A DNA stretch of 64,000 bases from CAVPLM01 sp964497095 (GTDB taxonomy: Bacteria > Actinomycetota > Thermoleophilia > RBG-16-64-13): contig CAZCCL010000002.1 in the NCBI GenBank assembly GCA_964497095.1, forward strand, positions 1 to 64,000. Reading direction: 5' to 3'. The position numbers and the translations under genes are program-made. Below are positions 1-8,894 of this stretch, piece after piece. The first letter of the stretch is position 1. Each line of letters starts with the position of its first letter. The notes below the pieces were generated by a model. That model saw only the letters and a program-made list of their open reading frames with translations, made no database searches and was not told the origin of the DNA.

Positions 1-18
1 CAGGAGTGCGAAGGCGAG

Positions 19-1401
19 ATGACGGGCAAGACCGTCAGCCGTCGGGAGTTCCTCAGGATGGCGGGCATCGCCGGCGCGGCCGTGGGCATGGGTGCGGGTC
101 TGGGCGGCCTGCTTGCCGCCTGCGGCGGCGAAGAAGAGACCACCACGACCGCGGCAGCCGGCGGCGAGACCACTACGAGCGCTGCGGGCGGGACTACGAC
201 CACAGTGGCCGCCGGGGCAGAGCAAGGCGACGAGGTCAAATGTGGGTACGTTCTCCCCGTCACCGGGCCGATGGCCGCCTTCGGGGCTGCGGCTTCCTGG
301 GAGATCGACTGGTTCAACAAGAACATCTGGAAAGACGGCATGGTCTTGGGTGACGGCAAGCTGCACAAGATCACCGTCCTCGTGGAGGACATGCAGTCCG
401 ACTCCAACCGGGCTGCGCAGGTGGCCGGAGACCTCATCACCAACGCCGGGGTCAACCTGATCGGCGGCAGTGCCAGCGCCGCCAACGTGGTGCCGGTGCG
501 CGATACGGCTGAGGCTCTGGGCTGTCCCTGCATCACTTACGACTGCCCGGGCGACGCTTGGAACGCGGGGCAGCCTGAGGGCGGCTTCAAGTGGTGCTGG
601 CACACCTGGTTCCTGCTGAAGGACTTGACCGCCAACTTCCTGGGTATCTGGGACCAGATGCAGACCAACAAGAAGATCGGGACTCTCTTCCCCAACAACG
701 CAGACGGTCTGGCATTCAACGCCGGTATGCCACCGGCCTGGGAAGCCGCCGGCTACACCACTGTGGACGGGGGCCGCTTCCAGGATGCCACGGAGGACTA
801 CTCCTCCATCATCTCCCTGTTCAAGTCGGAGGGGGTGGAGCTCATCGTCGGAGTGATGAACCCGCCGGACTTCTCCAACTTCTGGAACCAGTCGGTCCAA
901 CAGGGCCTGAAGGTCAAAGTCTCCACGCAGCCCAAGGCTCTGCTCTTCCCCGATGGGGTGGAGGCTCTCGGTGAGCTTGGTGCCGGTCAGAGCGTCGAAG
1001 TCTGGTTCCCGTTCACGAGTGACGTCACCGGGCTGACCTCGCAGCAGGTCGCCGACCAGTTCTCGGCGGACAACAGCAGGCAGTGGACCCAGCCCGTATG
1101 CTTCTTCGGTCAGTTCGAAGTGTGGACGGACATCTTGAAGCGCTGCACCGACCCGGCCGACAAGAACGCCATCATCGAGGCCACCAAGCAGACCAACGTG
1201 ATGACCATCGGTGGTCCGGTCAACTGGACCCAGAACCCCGAGCCGTACTCCGGCTGGTGGAACTTCTGCCGCAAGCCGATCACCGGCGGCCAGTGGGTCA
1301 AGGGCACCGGCGACTACAAGTACGATCTCGAGATCATAGCCAACGTGACCGACCCGGACATCCCGACCACGGCCTCGCCGATAGAGATCCCGTACGCTTA
1401 A
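19..1401 (+). CDS. ABC transporter substrate-binding lipoprotein, branched-chain amino acid/amide type
   Basis: Periplasmic-binding lipoprotein of the Leu/Ile/Val-amide family (Peripla_BP_6 fold), expected to hand a small solute to a membrane ABC importer. Residues 7-12 (SRREFL) form a twin-arginine motif, followed by a hydrophobic stretch and a lipobox LLAAC with Cys35, so it is probably Tat-exported and lipid-anchored. A Thr/Ala/Gly linker spans about 40-70. The family signature is seen in VEDMQSDSNRAAQVAGDLI around 115-135. Length 460 aa is normal. No permease or ATPase gene lies downstream; a partner may lie upstream of the window. A CAGGAG lies just before the ATG, but the frame stays open to the window edge, so a slightly longer form is possible. 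It is a paralogue of the binding protein at 62447-63892, with similar signal region and linker. The ligand cannot be told from sequence. Confidence 0.88.
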   Translation: MTGKTVSRREFLRMAGIAGAAVGMGAGLGGLLAACGGEEETTTTAAAGGETTTSAAGGTTTTVAAGAEQGDEVKCGYVLPVTGPMAAFGAAASWEIDWFNKNIWKDGMVLGDGKLHKITVLVEDMQSDSNRAAQVAGDLITNAGVNLIGGSASAANVVPVRDTAEALGCPCITYDCPGDAWNAGQPEGGFKWCWHTWFLLKDLTANFLGIWDQMQTNKKIGTLFPNNADGLAFNAGMPPAWEAAGYTTVDGGRFQDATEDYSSIISLFKSEGVELIVGVMNPPDFSNFWNQSVQQGLKVKVSTQPKALLFPDGVEALGELGAGQSVEVWFPFTSDVTGLTSQQVADQFSADNSRQWTQPVCFFGQFEVWTDILKRCTDPADKNAIIEATKQTNVMTIGGPVNWTQNPEPYSGWWNFCRKPITGGQWVKGTGDYKYDLEIIANVTDPDIPTTASPIEIPYA

Positions 1402-1425
1402 GAAGCGCGGACGAGGGTCTTTGGT

Positions 1426-1459
1426 GGGGTGGGGCGGGCACGCAGCGCCCGCCCACCCC
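1426..1459. terminator. GC-rich hairpin between convergent genes
   Basis: A 13-14 bp GC stem (GGGGTGGGGCGGGC against GCCCGCCCACCCC, one bulge) with a short loop sits between the stops of the binding-protein gene and the leftward PAS gene. It is placed to end transcription in both directions. There is no long T-run. Confidence 0.6.
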
Positions 1460-1484
1460 TTCCCGTTGCGGGTCGACTACCGTC

Positions 1485-3224
1485 CTAGGAGCCGCCGTCC
1501 AAAGCCCGCCTGACGGCTTCGCCCACGGCTTGGGCCGTGTAGGGCCGCCGGATGGCGGCGGCGAACCCGTGCTGCTCGTGGCCCCGTACCTCGGAGTCGC
1601 TGCTGACGATGACCGGCCCGGTCAAGCCCAGACTACGCAGGGCCGCCTTCTCCTCGAAGGCGCTGGTACGGTCCGGAGCGATCAGATCGACGATGGCGAG
1701 AGCGAAAGGCGGGGCCTCGGTCGCGGCCTCGGTTTCGGCGGCGGTCGTGGCGGCAGCCGGCGTGGAGGCCGCCAGCGTGGAGGCGGCTTCATCCACCGAG
1801 TCGCATCTGAAGGCCGCATGCCCCAGGGACGTCAGGATCTCGATAAGGGGGCGCGCCCGAAGCTCGTCGGCGTCGATGACGAGGACCGGAGCAGGAGGTG
1901 AAGTCGCAGACGCCTTGCCGGCCACCCCGCCCGGGTGCTCGAGTCTGGGATCGGCCAAGGGGTCGTGCCCGAGCGCGAGCAGTCTTCCCTCCAGCTCGAC
2001 CACCCGCTTGCCCAGGGAGAGGTTCTCGGCCATGAGGATGGTGGTGGACCCACAGCCCAATACATCGCGAAACGAGGAGACCACCAACTGGACCTCGACC
2101 GGACAGCCATCCTTGGCAAGGAGAGATGTCTCGCGCGTGACGGGTGCTGAAGATAGACTCCGCTGCCCGACCGGACCGGTGTCGGGAAAGGGTGAGGGAC
2201 CATTGAGTAGCTCAGGAGCCTTCCAGCCGAAGAGCCTCTCGGCCGCTTTGTTCCACATGGTGATGCGATTGGCGGCATCGAGGGTCCACGCCGCCACCGG
2301 GGCGTGGACTATGAAGGTCTCCAGATCGGCCACGGCATCGCCGCGAGATTGCTCCGCCCGGATGCGCGTTATCGCGTTGCCGGCAGTCGCGCCCAGACCC
2401 TTGAGGCCTGCGCGGAGGGTGGGCGGTATAGCGGGGTAGACGGACGTCCCCACGACCATGACGGCTACGCAGCGGCCCCGATGCAGTATGGGGATCACTG
2501 CCAGCGCCCGAGGCGCGCCTTCGATCCCGGCAAGCGAGAAGCCCGCACCAGGGGGCTCAGCGTTCGGATCCGCCGCCCCCGTTCGATCCGCCGCCCTGCT
2601 CGGATCTGCTGCATCGCCCGGCTCGGCCGCCCATTCCGCGACCCGGGCGGCGAGCGCCTCCTGGCACTCCGGGGTCAGGTTACGGTGCACGACCAGAGAA
2701 GGCTTAACGCCCTCGTGGTCGACCAGGAACACGCAGCCGCTGTCGATACACTCGACCCGCAGAGCGGCCTGCAGGATCTCCCTCAGGGCCTTGCGGGTGT
2801 TCTGGGCTGTTGCCAGAGCCGAGAGTAGATCGGCGTCTATGCGGGCCAGACTCTCCATCCGTTTCTGTTCGGTGATGTCTTCGACCACTTCGATGAAACC
2901 GGTCGGTCGATTGTCGGGTCCCATGACCGGGTGGGCCCGCACCCGAGCGGCGAACCGGCTTCCGTCGTCACGCACTCCTTCGGTCTCCGCCTCATGCGCC
3001 TGGCCGGTGGCAAGGGCCAGTCTTCCCGGACAGTGGGGGCAGGGCGCGTTCCTCTTCTCGAATTCGCGATAGCACTTCTTGCCCAGCAGCGCGACCATGG
3101 ACTTGCCGTAGAGGCGCTCGTTCGCCCGGTTCACCATGACCAGTTCGAAGTCGGCGGATATGAAGTTCATACCCGGCTCGGCGTCGGGAGAGATGGTCTC
3201 GAAGGTCTCTCTGTCGAGGTCCAC
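1485..3224 (-). CDS. PAS-GAF-PAS protein with C-terminal receiver-like domain
   Basis: A 579-aa soluble sensor or scaffold with no kinase or output domain. PAS 1 (about 15-120) has a Cys cluster C51, C62, C65 (CPHC) and ends in the usual DITEQKR linker. A GAF-like domain covers about 135-290. PAS 2 (about 300-400) has the MWNKAAERLFGW motif. The last 130 aa resemble a receiver (VLVIDADE start, acceptor Asp in AIVDL, Ser in VIVSS), but the conserved Lys before Pro is Arg (RRP), so phosphotransfer may be impaired. An Ala/Thr/Glu-rich insertion interrupts the receiver. The gene starts 4 nt after the stop of the SpoIIE-type phosphatase gene, so the two are cotranscribed and probably act in one signalling path. 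Ligand and partner are unknown. Confidence 0.8.
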   Translation of the reverse strand: MDLDRETFETISPDAEPGMNFISADFELVMVNRANERLYGKSMVALLGKKCYREFEKRNAPCPHCPGRLALATGQAHEAETEGVRDDGSRFAARVRAHPVMGPDNRPTGFIEVVEDITEQKRMESLARIDADLLSALATAQNTRKALREILQAALRVECIDSGCVFLVDHEGVKPSLVVHRNLTPECQEALAARVAEWAAEPGDAADPSRAADRTGAADPNAEPPGAGFSLAGIEGAPRALAVIPILHRGRCVAVMVVGTSVYPAIPPTLRAGLKGLGATAGNAITRIRAEQSRGDAVADLETFIVHAPVAAWTLDAANRITMWNKAAERLFGWKAPELLNGPSPFPDTGPVGQRSLSSAPVTRETSLLAKDGCPVEVQLVVSSFRDVLGCGSTTILMAENLSLGKRVVELEGRLLALGHDPLADPRLEHPGGVAGKASATSPPAPVLVIDADELRARPLIEILTSLGHAAFRCDSVDEAASTLAASTPAAATTAAETEAATEAPPFALAIVDLIAPDRTSAFEEKAALRSLGLTGPVIVSSDSEVRGHEQHGFAAAIRRPYTAQAVGEAVRRALDGGS

Positions 3225-3228
3225 GCGC

Positions 3229-4629
3229 CTATTCCCTCCCTCTACCGTCCAGGCGGATCGCCATCACCAGGCGATCGTCTCCGGGCAGGGAGGGGTCATG
3301 GTAGGCGGCTGCAGCAGAGCGCACATCCCGGGCGATATCCTCGACCCGAATGGTACCAATGGTGCTCCCTTCTGCGGGGGCGCTGGGGTCGACGGGGGCG
3401 CCGGGGTCGGCGGCGACGCCGGCTTCGAGGTGACCCGCATCATCGGCCGGACGACGCAAAGATCTCAATACCTGGATCACTCCCTCGGACCCGAATAACC
3501 TACCCGCGCGCCGGGATTCGGTCACCCCATCGGTGTAGATGAGAAGAACATCACCCTGTGCGAGGCCATCCGTCTTCTCTTCGAAACGGAGATCGGCCCA
3601 GATGCCCAACGGGGCATTGTGCGGGGCGTCGACCTCCATCCCCGTGGTGTCGGCGTTTTGCCCGGCCCTCAGACGGAGGGGGGAGGGGTGCCCGGCCAGG
3701 CAGGTCGTGAGGCGTCCCGACCGCGTGTCCACGAGGCAGGCGACGGCTGTGACGAAATGCCCAGGCTGCAGCAGGTGGCGGAGAGACTCGTTGGTCATCC
3801 CCATGAACGAAGTGGGGTCGGAAGACAGACTCGCGTGTGCCTCCAGCGCGTGCCTGGCCTGGGCCGCAGCGGCAGCCGCTCCTACCCCCTTGCCCGAGAC
3901 GTCCCCGACCAGGACGAGGACGCCGCCATCGCCCAGATCGAGCACGTCGTAGAAATCACCTCCGAGTCGGGCCATGTCGGTGGCCGATTCGAAGCTGACT
4001 CCGACGCTCAAGCCCTCCACAGGGGGCGGGGCGGGCGGCAGGAGGGCGGCCTGGACGGCCTCGAGCAAAGCCTGCTCTCGTTCCGAGGCCTCGTGACGCA
4101 GGAGGATATCCCCTGCCAGCCTGCAGGCGGCTTCGACCACTTCGACGGACGAGGCGAACTGGTCCGGCCGGGAATCCGCCAGATGGAGCGAGCCCACCAT
4201 GGCGTCGCCTGCCCGCAGGGGAAAGACCGCCAGCGAGTCGTACCCTTCCTCTATGCAGCGGCCGCGGAGAGGACCTGTCTGCTCGGGAGCGAAATCCCGG
4301 CCGAACGTGTCCATTCGTCCCCAATGGAAGGAGCCTCCCGCCGTGTAGAAGGGGAGGGCGGGATCGACGGCCCCGGTGGCCACTCGGCCACAGATGCAGT
4401 CGGATTCTCCTACCACCGTCTCGTCCCGTACGAACGAAGCTGAAGGTCCGTCGAGGGCGCAGACGGCCAGCCAGGTACCGGTCTCGCCCTCCCCTCGCAG
4501 CCGCAGTATGGCGGCCTCGCATCCCGTCAGGGTCCGAGCCCAGCGGACAAGCCGTTCCGCGGCGTCCTTGAAGGAGCCGGCTCGGTTCAGGTCTTCGATG
4601 ACGAGAGTGAGCTCACGCAGCGCATCCAT
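3229..4629 (-). CDS. GAF domain SpoIIE-family protein phosphatase (RsbU-like)
   Basis: A PP2C-type (SpoIIE/RsbU) serine phosphatase that in known family members dephosphorylates anti-anti-sigma factors. An N-terminal GAF domain spans about 15-175 (HWGRMDTFGRDF region). The catalytic domain spans about 195-460 with metal-binding motifs GGDFYDVLDL, GDVSGKGVGAA and LIYTDGVTES. Length 466 aa is typical. It starts 13 nt after the stop of the upstream ABC permease and ends 4 nt before the PAS-receiver gene, so it belongs to the exporter operon. No anti-sigma or STAS gene is in the window, so its substrate is unknown. The link to export is inferred from gene order only. Confidence 0.88.
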   Translation of the reverse strand: MDALRELTLVIEDLNRAGSFKDAAERLVRWARTLTGCEAAILRLRGEGETGTWLAVCALDGPSASFVRDETVVGESDCICGRVATGAVDPALPFYTAGGSFHWGRMDTFGRDFAPEQTGPLRGRCIEEGYDSLAVFPLRAGDAMVGSLHLADSRPDQFASSVEVVEAACRLAGDILLRHEASEREQALLEAVQAALLPPAPPPVEGLSVGVSFESATDMARLGGDFYDVLDLGDGGVLVLVGDVSGKGVGAAAAAAQARHALEAHASLSSDPTSFMGMTNESLRHLLQPGHFVTAVACLVDTRSGRLTTCLAGHPSPLRLRAGQNADTTGMEVDAPHNAPLGIWADLRFEEKTDGLAQGDVLLIYTDGVTESRRAGRLFGSEGVIQVLRSLRRPADDAGHLEAGVAADPGAPVDPSAPAEGSTIGTIRVEDIARDVRSAAAAYHDPSLPGDDRLVMAIRLDGRGRE

Positions 4630-4642
4630 GCGCAGATTGTAT

Positions 4643-5833
4643 CTACTCCGGGCGGAAGCGCCACACGGCGGACCCGAAAAGCACCACGATCCAGATCCAC
4701 ACGATCGCCAGGGGGAAGAGAACGTCCACTGCTCCCCAGTCCTTGAGGATGATGCCGTGCAGCGAATCCATGATCCAGGCGGTGGGCAGGAAGTGGGCGA
4801 CCCTGTTGAACGACTCGCTCGTGATCTCCAGTGGGAACCAGGCGCCTCCCAAAGCGGCCAGGAGTTGGGCGGATATGACCGTGGTGGCGATCACGGCCTG
4901 CTCCGAGCGGAAGACCGAGGAGATGAGGAGTCCGACGCTGGCGGCCAGCACGGACAGGGAAACCATGGTCATCAGTAGGGCGAGCGGGCTGTTGAAGTAG
5001 TCCACGCCGAAGGCCAATTGGCCCAGTAGGATGAGGAGCGTCTGCTGGATGAAGGTGATGATCACCATGGCGAGCATCTTGCCGCTGATCATCTCCGTGC
5101 CGTGCACTCCCACGGCACTCAGCCGGCGCAGGAGGCCCCGGCGCCGCTCCCAGGCTATCCCGGTCGCCACCGTGAGGAGGCTGAAGAGGACCCAGTTGAC
5201 CAGCGCGCCGGACGAGGACAGGTCGAAGCCGGTGGCGTTCTTGATGCTCGAGCCCTCGGCCTCGGCCGACTCGACCGTAACGGCTGGGGTCGCCAGGTAG
5301 GAGTCGGCCGCCGAGCGGGCCGCCTCCCGCAGGGCGTCGTCCAGGACCCGGCCGGTCTTGATGGAGACCTGCTCGGCAGCTGCATCCGCCGCCAGCATGC
5401 CGGCGTTGAGTTCTGAGACGACCTCGTCCAACGCGGTCCGGACCGACTGACCACCCGTGGATGTCTCCACGCGGATGAGGGAGACCGAGGCCGGTCGACC
5501 CTGCTCGATGGCGGCGCCGAAGCCGGCGGGGATCACGATAGCGGCCGCTACCTCTTGGTCCAGAACCGCCTTATCGACGTCTTCCTCGGCCATGATCTCC
5601 GGTGTGAGGAGCGGCGACATCTCCAACTCATCGGTCAACTGCTGGGAGGCTGGGGTCCCGTCGGCATCGGCAACTGCTACCGGCAGGAGATCCGCCGAAT
5701 CTTGGGCTCCGCCGATGAGGATCCCCAGCACGACGGTGAATATCACGGGAAGGACCAGGGTGAAGAGGAACGCCAACCGGTCCCGCCGGGTCTGGAGGAA
5801 CTCCTTGGCGGCGATGTGCCATGTCCGGTTCAC
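4643..5833 (-). CDS. ABC-2 type exporter permease (second)
   Basis: A 396-aa membrane subunit of an ABC exporter. The pattern is that of the ABC2_membrane_3/YhgE-type family: one N-terminal TM (about 18-40, LAFLFTLVLPVIFTVVLGILIG), a long extracytoplasmic domain (about 45-215), then about five TMs to the C-terminus (ALVNWVLFSLLTVATGIAWERRRG onward). It overlaps the upstream permease by 4 nt (ATGA), indicating translational coupling. With that permease and the ATPase at 7123-8100 it probably forms a heteromeric exporter (one ATPase, two different permeases). Substrate unknown; drugs, lipids or peptides are all possible. Confidence 0.85.
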   Translation of the reverse strand: MNRTWHIAAKEFLQTRRDRLAFLFTLVLPVIFTVVLGILIGGAQDSADLLPVAVADADGTPASQQLTDELEMSPLLTPEIMAEEDVDKAVLDQEVAAAIVIPAGFGAAIEQGRPASVSLIRVETSTGGQSVRTALDEVVSELNAGMLAADAAAEQVSIKTGRVLDDALREAARSAADSYLATPAVTVESAEAEGSSIKNATGFDLSSSGALVNWVLFSLLTVATGIAWERRRGLLRRLSAVGVHGTEMISGKMLAMVIITFIQQTLLILLGQLAFGVDYFNSPLALLMTMVSLSVLAASVGLLISSVFRSEQAVIATTVISAQLLAALGGAWFPLEITSESFNRVAHFLPTAWIMDSLHGIILKDWGAVDVLFPLAIVWIWIVVLFGSAVWRFRPE

Positions 5834-7068
5834 GCGTATCGCCTCCTGAAAAACAAGGAAGCAATGATGAAGAACACGAGGGTGAAGCCCAAGGCCGCCG
5901 CGACCGGCAGGGCGATACTACTCCACGATCCTCCGTACAGGAGGTTTCCCCAGCCTTCCAGCAGCCATCCCAGAGGACTGATACGGCGAACGGCCGCGAG
6001 GGTTCCCCCGATATCCGGTCCGAAGAAGTTGCCGCTGATGAGTCCCAAGAACACGAAGATGGCCGCGCTCACCGCGCCTGCCTGGGCCGGGGTCTTGGCG
6101 AACGACACGGTGACCAGCCCCAGGGAGGCGGCGCAGAGGGCTCCGGTGAGGGTAAGCGCGATCACGGGGCCCAACTCTCCCCAATCCGCGCCCAACAGAA
6201 GCCGACCTACCACCAGCAGGATGGTCGACTGGATGAGCACCACTAGGAAGACGGCGACGTACTTCCCTCCCAGGATCACGGTCCGCGACGTGGGGGTGGT
6301 GAAGAGCCGGGAGAGAGTGCCCTCCCGGTGCTCGTCGAGGATGCTGCGGGCAGGGGTAGCAGCGCCGAAAAGCATGAAGAAGAGCATCATTCCCAGCAAG
6401 ACCTGGCTGGCGACGTTCGGCCGTCTGGGAGCCTCCGCGCCTGGGCTGACAGGGGGGCGGTCCTCGAGGGCTATGGGTGGCCCACCCTCGGCCTTCGCGC
6501 CGAACGCCTGGGCGGTGGCGCTCGCGAGGCCGGAAAGCTCCGTCTGATCGGTGACGCCGAGAGAAGTCGCCAGCTCGACGGAGGTGAGGGCTGCGGCCCG
6601 TGCTCCGTCCAATGACTGCACCACCGACTGGACCACCGAGGTGACGATGGCGGGCCCGACGCTGAGAGTGGGGTCCCTGTAGACCTCCACTTGGGCTGAG
6701 CCGCCCCCCATGAGCGCCGCGGAGAGCCCGGGCGGGATGATGACGGCCACATCGGCTTTCCCGCTGTCGACCTCGGTCCGCGCGGCTTCGGGTGTATCGG
6801 TCTGGGAGACGGTCAATAGGTCGGCGACGTCGGGACCGCTGAGCGTGTCGGCGATCAAGGCGCCGGCGGCGGGGGCCCCCGCCCCGGCGCCCTCATCCTG
6901 GTCGACCACCACGGTCCGGACCGGAGCGATGGAGAAGTTGTCGCCGGCGCCGAAGGCCGCGCCCAGGGCGAAGGCCAACAGAAGCGGGGCGACCAGCATC
7001 ATCGCCAGACCGGCCACGTTGCGATAGACGTGGCGGACATCCTTCCAGGCGATGCTGAGTGCCCGCAT
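5830..7068 (-). CDS. ABC-2 type exporter permease (first)
   Basis: A 412-aa permease related in layout to its neighbour: N-terminal TM (VAGLAMMLVAPLLLAFALGAAFG), an external domain rich in Ala/Asp/Val (about 45-235), and five to six C-terminal TMs from VLLGMMLFFMLFG on. A cytoplasmic loop, HREGTLSRLFTTPTSR, is typical of the ABC-2 family. It starts 55 nt downstream of the ATPase stop and overlaps the next permease by 4 nt. The two permeases probably make a heterodimer. Function beyond export is not shown by the sequence. Confidence 0.85.
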   Translation of the reverse strand: MRALSIAWKDVRHVYRNVAGLAMMLVAPLLLAFALGAAFGAGDNFSIAPVRTVVVDQDEGAGAGAPAAGALIADTLSGPDVADLLTVSQTDTPEAARTEVDSGKADVAVIIPPGLSAALMGGGSAQVEVYRDPTLSVGPAIVTSVVQSVVQSLDGARAAALTSVELATSLGVTDQTELSGLASATAQAFGAKAEGGPPIALEDRPPVSPGAEAPRRPNVASQVLLGMMLFFMLFGAATPARSILDEHREGTLSRLFTTPTSRTVILGGKYVAVFLVVLIQSTILLVVGRLLLGADWGELGPVIALTLTGALCAASLGLVTVSFAKTPAQAGAVSAAIFVFLGLISGNFFGPDIGGTLAAVRRISPLGWLLEGWGNLLYGGSWSSIALPVAAALGFTLVFFIIASLFFRRRYA

Positions 7069-7122
7069 GGTCGACCTCTCTGCTTGCTCGAGCTCTCTGC
7101 TTGCTGGACCTCTTAGCCTGCC

Positions 7123-8100
7123 CTAATCCCTCAGGGCTCGACCGGTGAGATGCAGGAAGACCATCTCCAAGTTGGGTTCGGCCAGATTGATCTCGGTGAT
7201 GCGCGCGCCTGTCGTGCGGGCGCTCTCGAAGAGCCGCGGCATCAGGGTGTTCGCATCGTCCACCAGGAGCCACACGTGGCCGTCCTCGGGCTCCGAGACG
7301 GTCGAGACGCCGGGCAGGTCGCGCCATTGACCGGTGAGAGTCTGAGCGTCACGATCGAGCGCCAGATCTATACGGGTGCGCTCTCCCACCATGCGTACCA
7401 GGTCGGCCTGCGTTCCCACCGCGATCATGACTCCCCGGTCCATGATCCCGATGCGGTCGGAGAGTTCCTGGGCTTCTTCCATGTAGTGGGTGGTGTAGAG
7501 TACGGTCATCCCTGCGGCATTCAGATCTTTGACCCCATCGAGGATCGATCGGCGGCTCTGGGGGTCGATGCCCACCGTGGGCTCGTCGAGGTAGAGAAAG
7601 CGCGGCTTGTGTAGGAGGGCAGCACCGATGTTCACCCTGCGCTTCATGCCGCCCGAGTACTTCTCGAGGCGGTCCTTCTGTCTGTCCACCAGACCGATCA
7701 ACTCGAGGACCTCGTCGACCCGCCGGTCGAGCTCCGAACCACCCATGCCGTACATCCGGCCCCAGAACATCAGATTCTCCCGCCCGCTCAAGTCTTCATA
7801 GAGGGCGATGTCCTGGGGGACCACCCCGATGAGCTGCTTGACCTTCTCGGACTCGCGAGTAACAGAGAACCCCCCCACCCGCGCCTCTCCACTGTCCGGC
7901 CTGAGCAGGCAAGAAAGGATGGAGATGGTGGTGGTCTTGCCGGCCCCGTTGGGACCGAGAAGGCTGAAGATCTCGCCTTCGTCGATGTGGAAAGAAACCT
8001 CGTCGACGGCGACAGGACCTTTGGGCGGATCAAACTGCTTGCGGAGCTTGTCGACGACGATGGCTTCCACCTCGGCCCCTTCCTCTGGGAGTTCCCGCAT
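7123..8100 (-). CDS. ABC exporter ATPase (DrrA/NatA-like)
   Basis: A 325-aa nucleotide-binding subunit. Walker A GPNGAGKTT lies near residue 47, the signature YSGGMKRR near 145, Walker B FLYLDEPTVGID follows, and a switch His is in YTTHYMEEA. The C-terminal approximately 80 residues match the accessory region seen in DrrA-like ATPases. The open frame extends upstream to 8286, but the extra N-terminus is Arg-rich and unlike the family, so the ATG at 8100 (MRELPEEG) is preferred. A TAGTAT hexamer ends 8 nt before this ATG, so the mRNA may be leaderless. It is the first gene of a five-gene leftward operon (ATPase, two permeases, phosphatase, PAS-receiver). Confidence 0.88.
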   Translation of the reverse strand: MRELPEEGAEVEAIVVDKLRKQFDPPKGPVAVDEVSFHIDEGEIFSLLGPNGAGKTTTISILSCLLRPDSGEARVGGFSVTRESEKVKQLIGVVPQDIALYEDLSGRENLMFWGRMYGMGGSELDRRVDEVLELIGLVDRQKDRLEKYSGGMKRRVNIGAALLHKPRFLYLDEPTVGIDPQSRRSILDGVKDLNAAGMTVLYTTHYMEEAQELSDRIGIMDRGVMIAVGTQADLVRMVGERTRIDLALDRDAQTLTGQWRDLPGVSTVSEPEDGHVWLLVDDANTLMPRLFESARTTGARITEINLAEPNLEMVFLHLTGRALRD

Positions 8101-8108
8101 GCCTCGCC

Positions 8109-8135
8109 ATACTAGCCGAAGCGACCACATGTGAA
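8109..8135 (-). promoter_or_regulatory. candidate promoter of the exporter operon
   Basis: On the minus strand TTCACA (8135-8130) is followed after 15 nt by TAGTAT (8114-8109), 8 nt before the ATPase ATG. The short spacer makes it weak. If real, transcription starts at or beside the start codon. The rest of the 184-bp divergent gap shows no clear element. Confidence 0.3.
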
Positions 8136-8284
8136 TAGAGCCGGGGAACGGAGCCGGGGAACGGCCCATGCGCCTGTGCGCGTCCCAGTCTGGGCGAGAG
8201 CGACCATGTCGCCGCGGCTCCGAGCGACTCTCTTTTGTTAACATTCGCAGCGCTTGAATCGACACATACCCACAGGACGGTCGC

Positions 8285-8887
8285 ATGATAACTCGGGTCC
8301 GCCGTTATACTCTGCCGCTTTTGGGAGCGGGCTCCTTGGCGCTGGTGGCTGTGGCGTCGTTCTTGATACTCGGCCTGACCGGTGCCGGACCAGACTCTGC
8401 CTCGGACCTGCCCGTGGTCGAAATAGGACAGACCGGGGTCGGTCTCACCGGGCAGGAAGCGTCTGAGGGTCTACCTTCCACCACGGTGGGTACGCCGTCG
8501 AGCGGGCAAGCTCCCATGACAGGGCAACAAGGCGTTTCTGGGGGAAGAGGCTCCACCCAGAGCGAGGGGGGCACCGGGCAACAGGGCGGTTCCGTCGACC
8601 AGGGTGGCCACGGCCGGTCGTCCGCTCCGAACACCAGCGCCCCCGGCGCCAACGCTCCTAACACCACCGCGCCGAGCACACAGACCTCCCCGGGCACGTC
8701 CCTCGCCAACCCGCCGAGCACTACGGCGGAGAACGTCTCCGGGCCCGGCACGACCGGCAGCACGCTTCGCCAGACCGTCAGCGGCGGAGTGCGGGTCGAA
8801 GGCCGTCCCGGAACAGGTCAGGGCACCGGGACAGGGTCTACCCCCGGGACAGGGTCTACCCCCGCGACCACCGGTGGGGGCCGGTAG
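8285..8887 (+). CDS. secreted or anchored Gly/Ser/Thr-rich protein
   Basis: A 200-aa protein with an N-terminal hydrophobic segment (about 10-33, LPLLGAGSLALVAVASFLILGL) acting as signal peptide or membrane anchor. The rest is low complexity: Gly/Gln/Ser/Thr/Pro-rich, without Cys or recognisable domain, probably disordered outside the membrane. Near the 3' end an 18-bp unit is repeated twice (8828-8863, encoding GTGSTP repeats). It lies 7 nt upstream of a response-regulator gene on the same strand, so it is likely the first gene of that operon. No family recognised; it could be a cell-wall spacer or a sensory partner of the histidine kinase. Confidence 0.7.
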   Translation: MITRVRRYTLPLLGAGSLALVAVASFLILGLTGAGPDSASDLPVVEIGQTGVGLTGQEASEGLPSTTVGTPSSGQAPMTGQQGVSGGRGSTQSEGGTGQQGGSVDQGGHGRSSAPNTSAPGANAPNTTAPSTQTSPGTSLANPPSTTAENVSGPGTTGSTLRQTVSGGVRVEGRPGTGQGTGTGSTPGTGSTPATTGGGR

Positions 8888-8894
8888 GGGCGAA

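Noticed and set aside
1552..3542. Several 130-295 aa rightward open frames opposite the PAS and phosphatase genes
   Set aside because: Compositionally biased Arg/Ser/Pro products, antisense to genes with clear domains.
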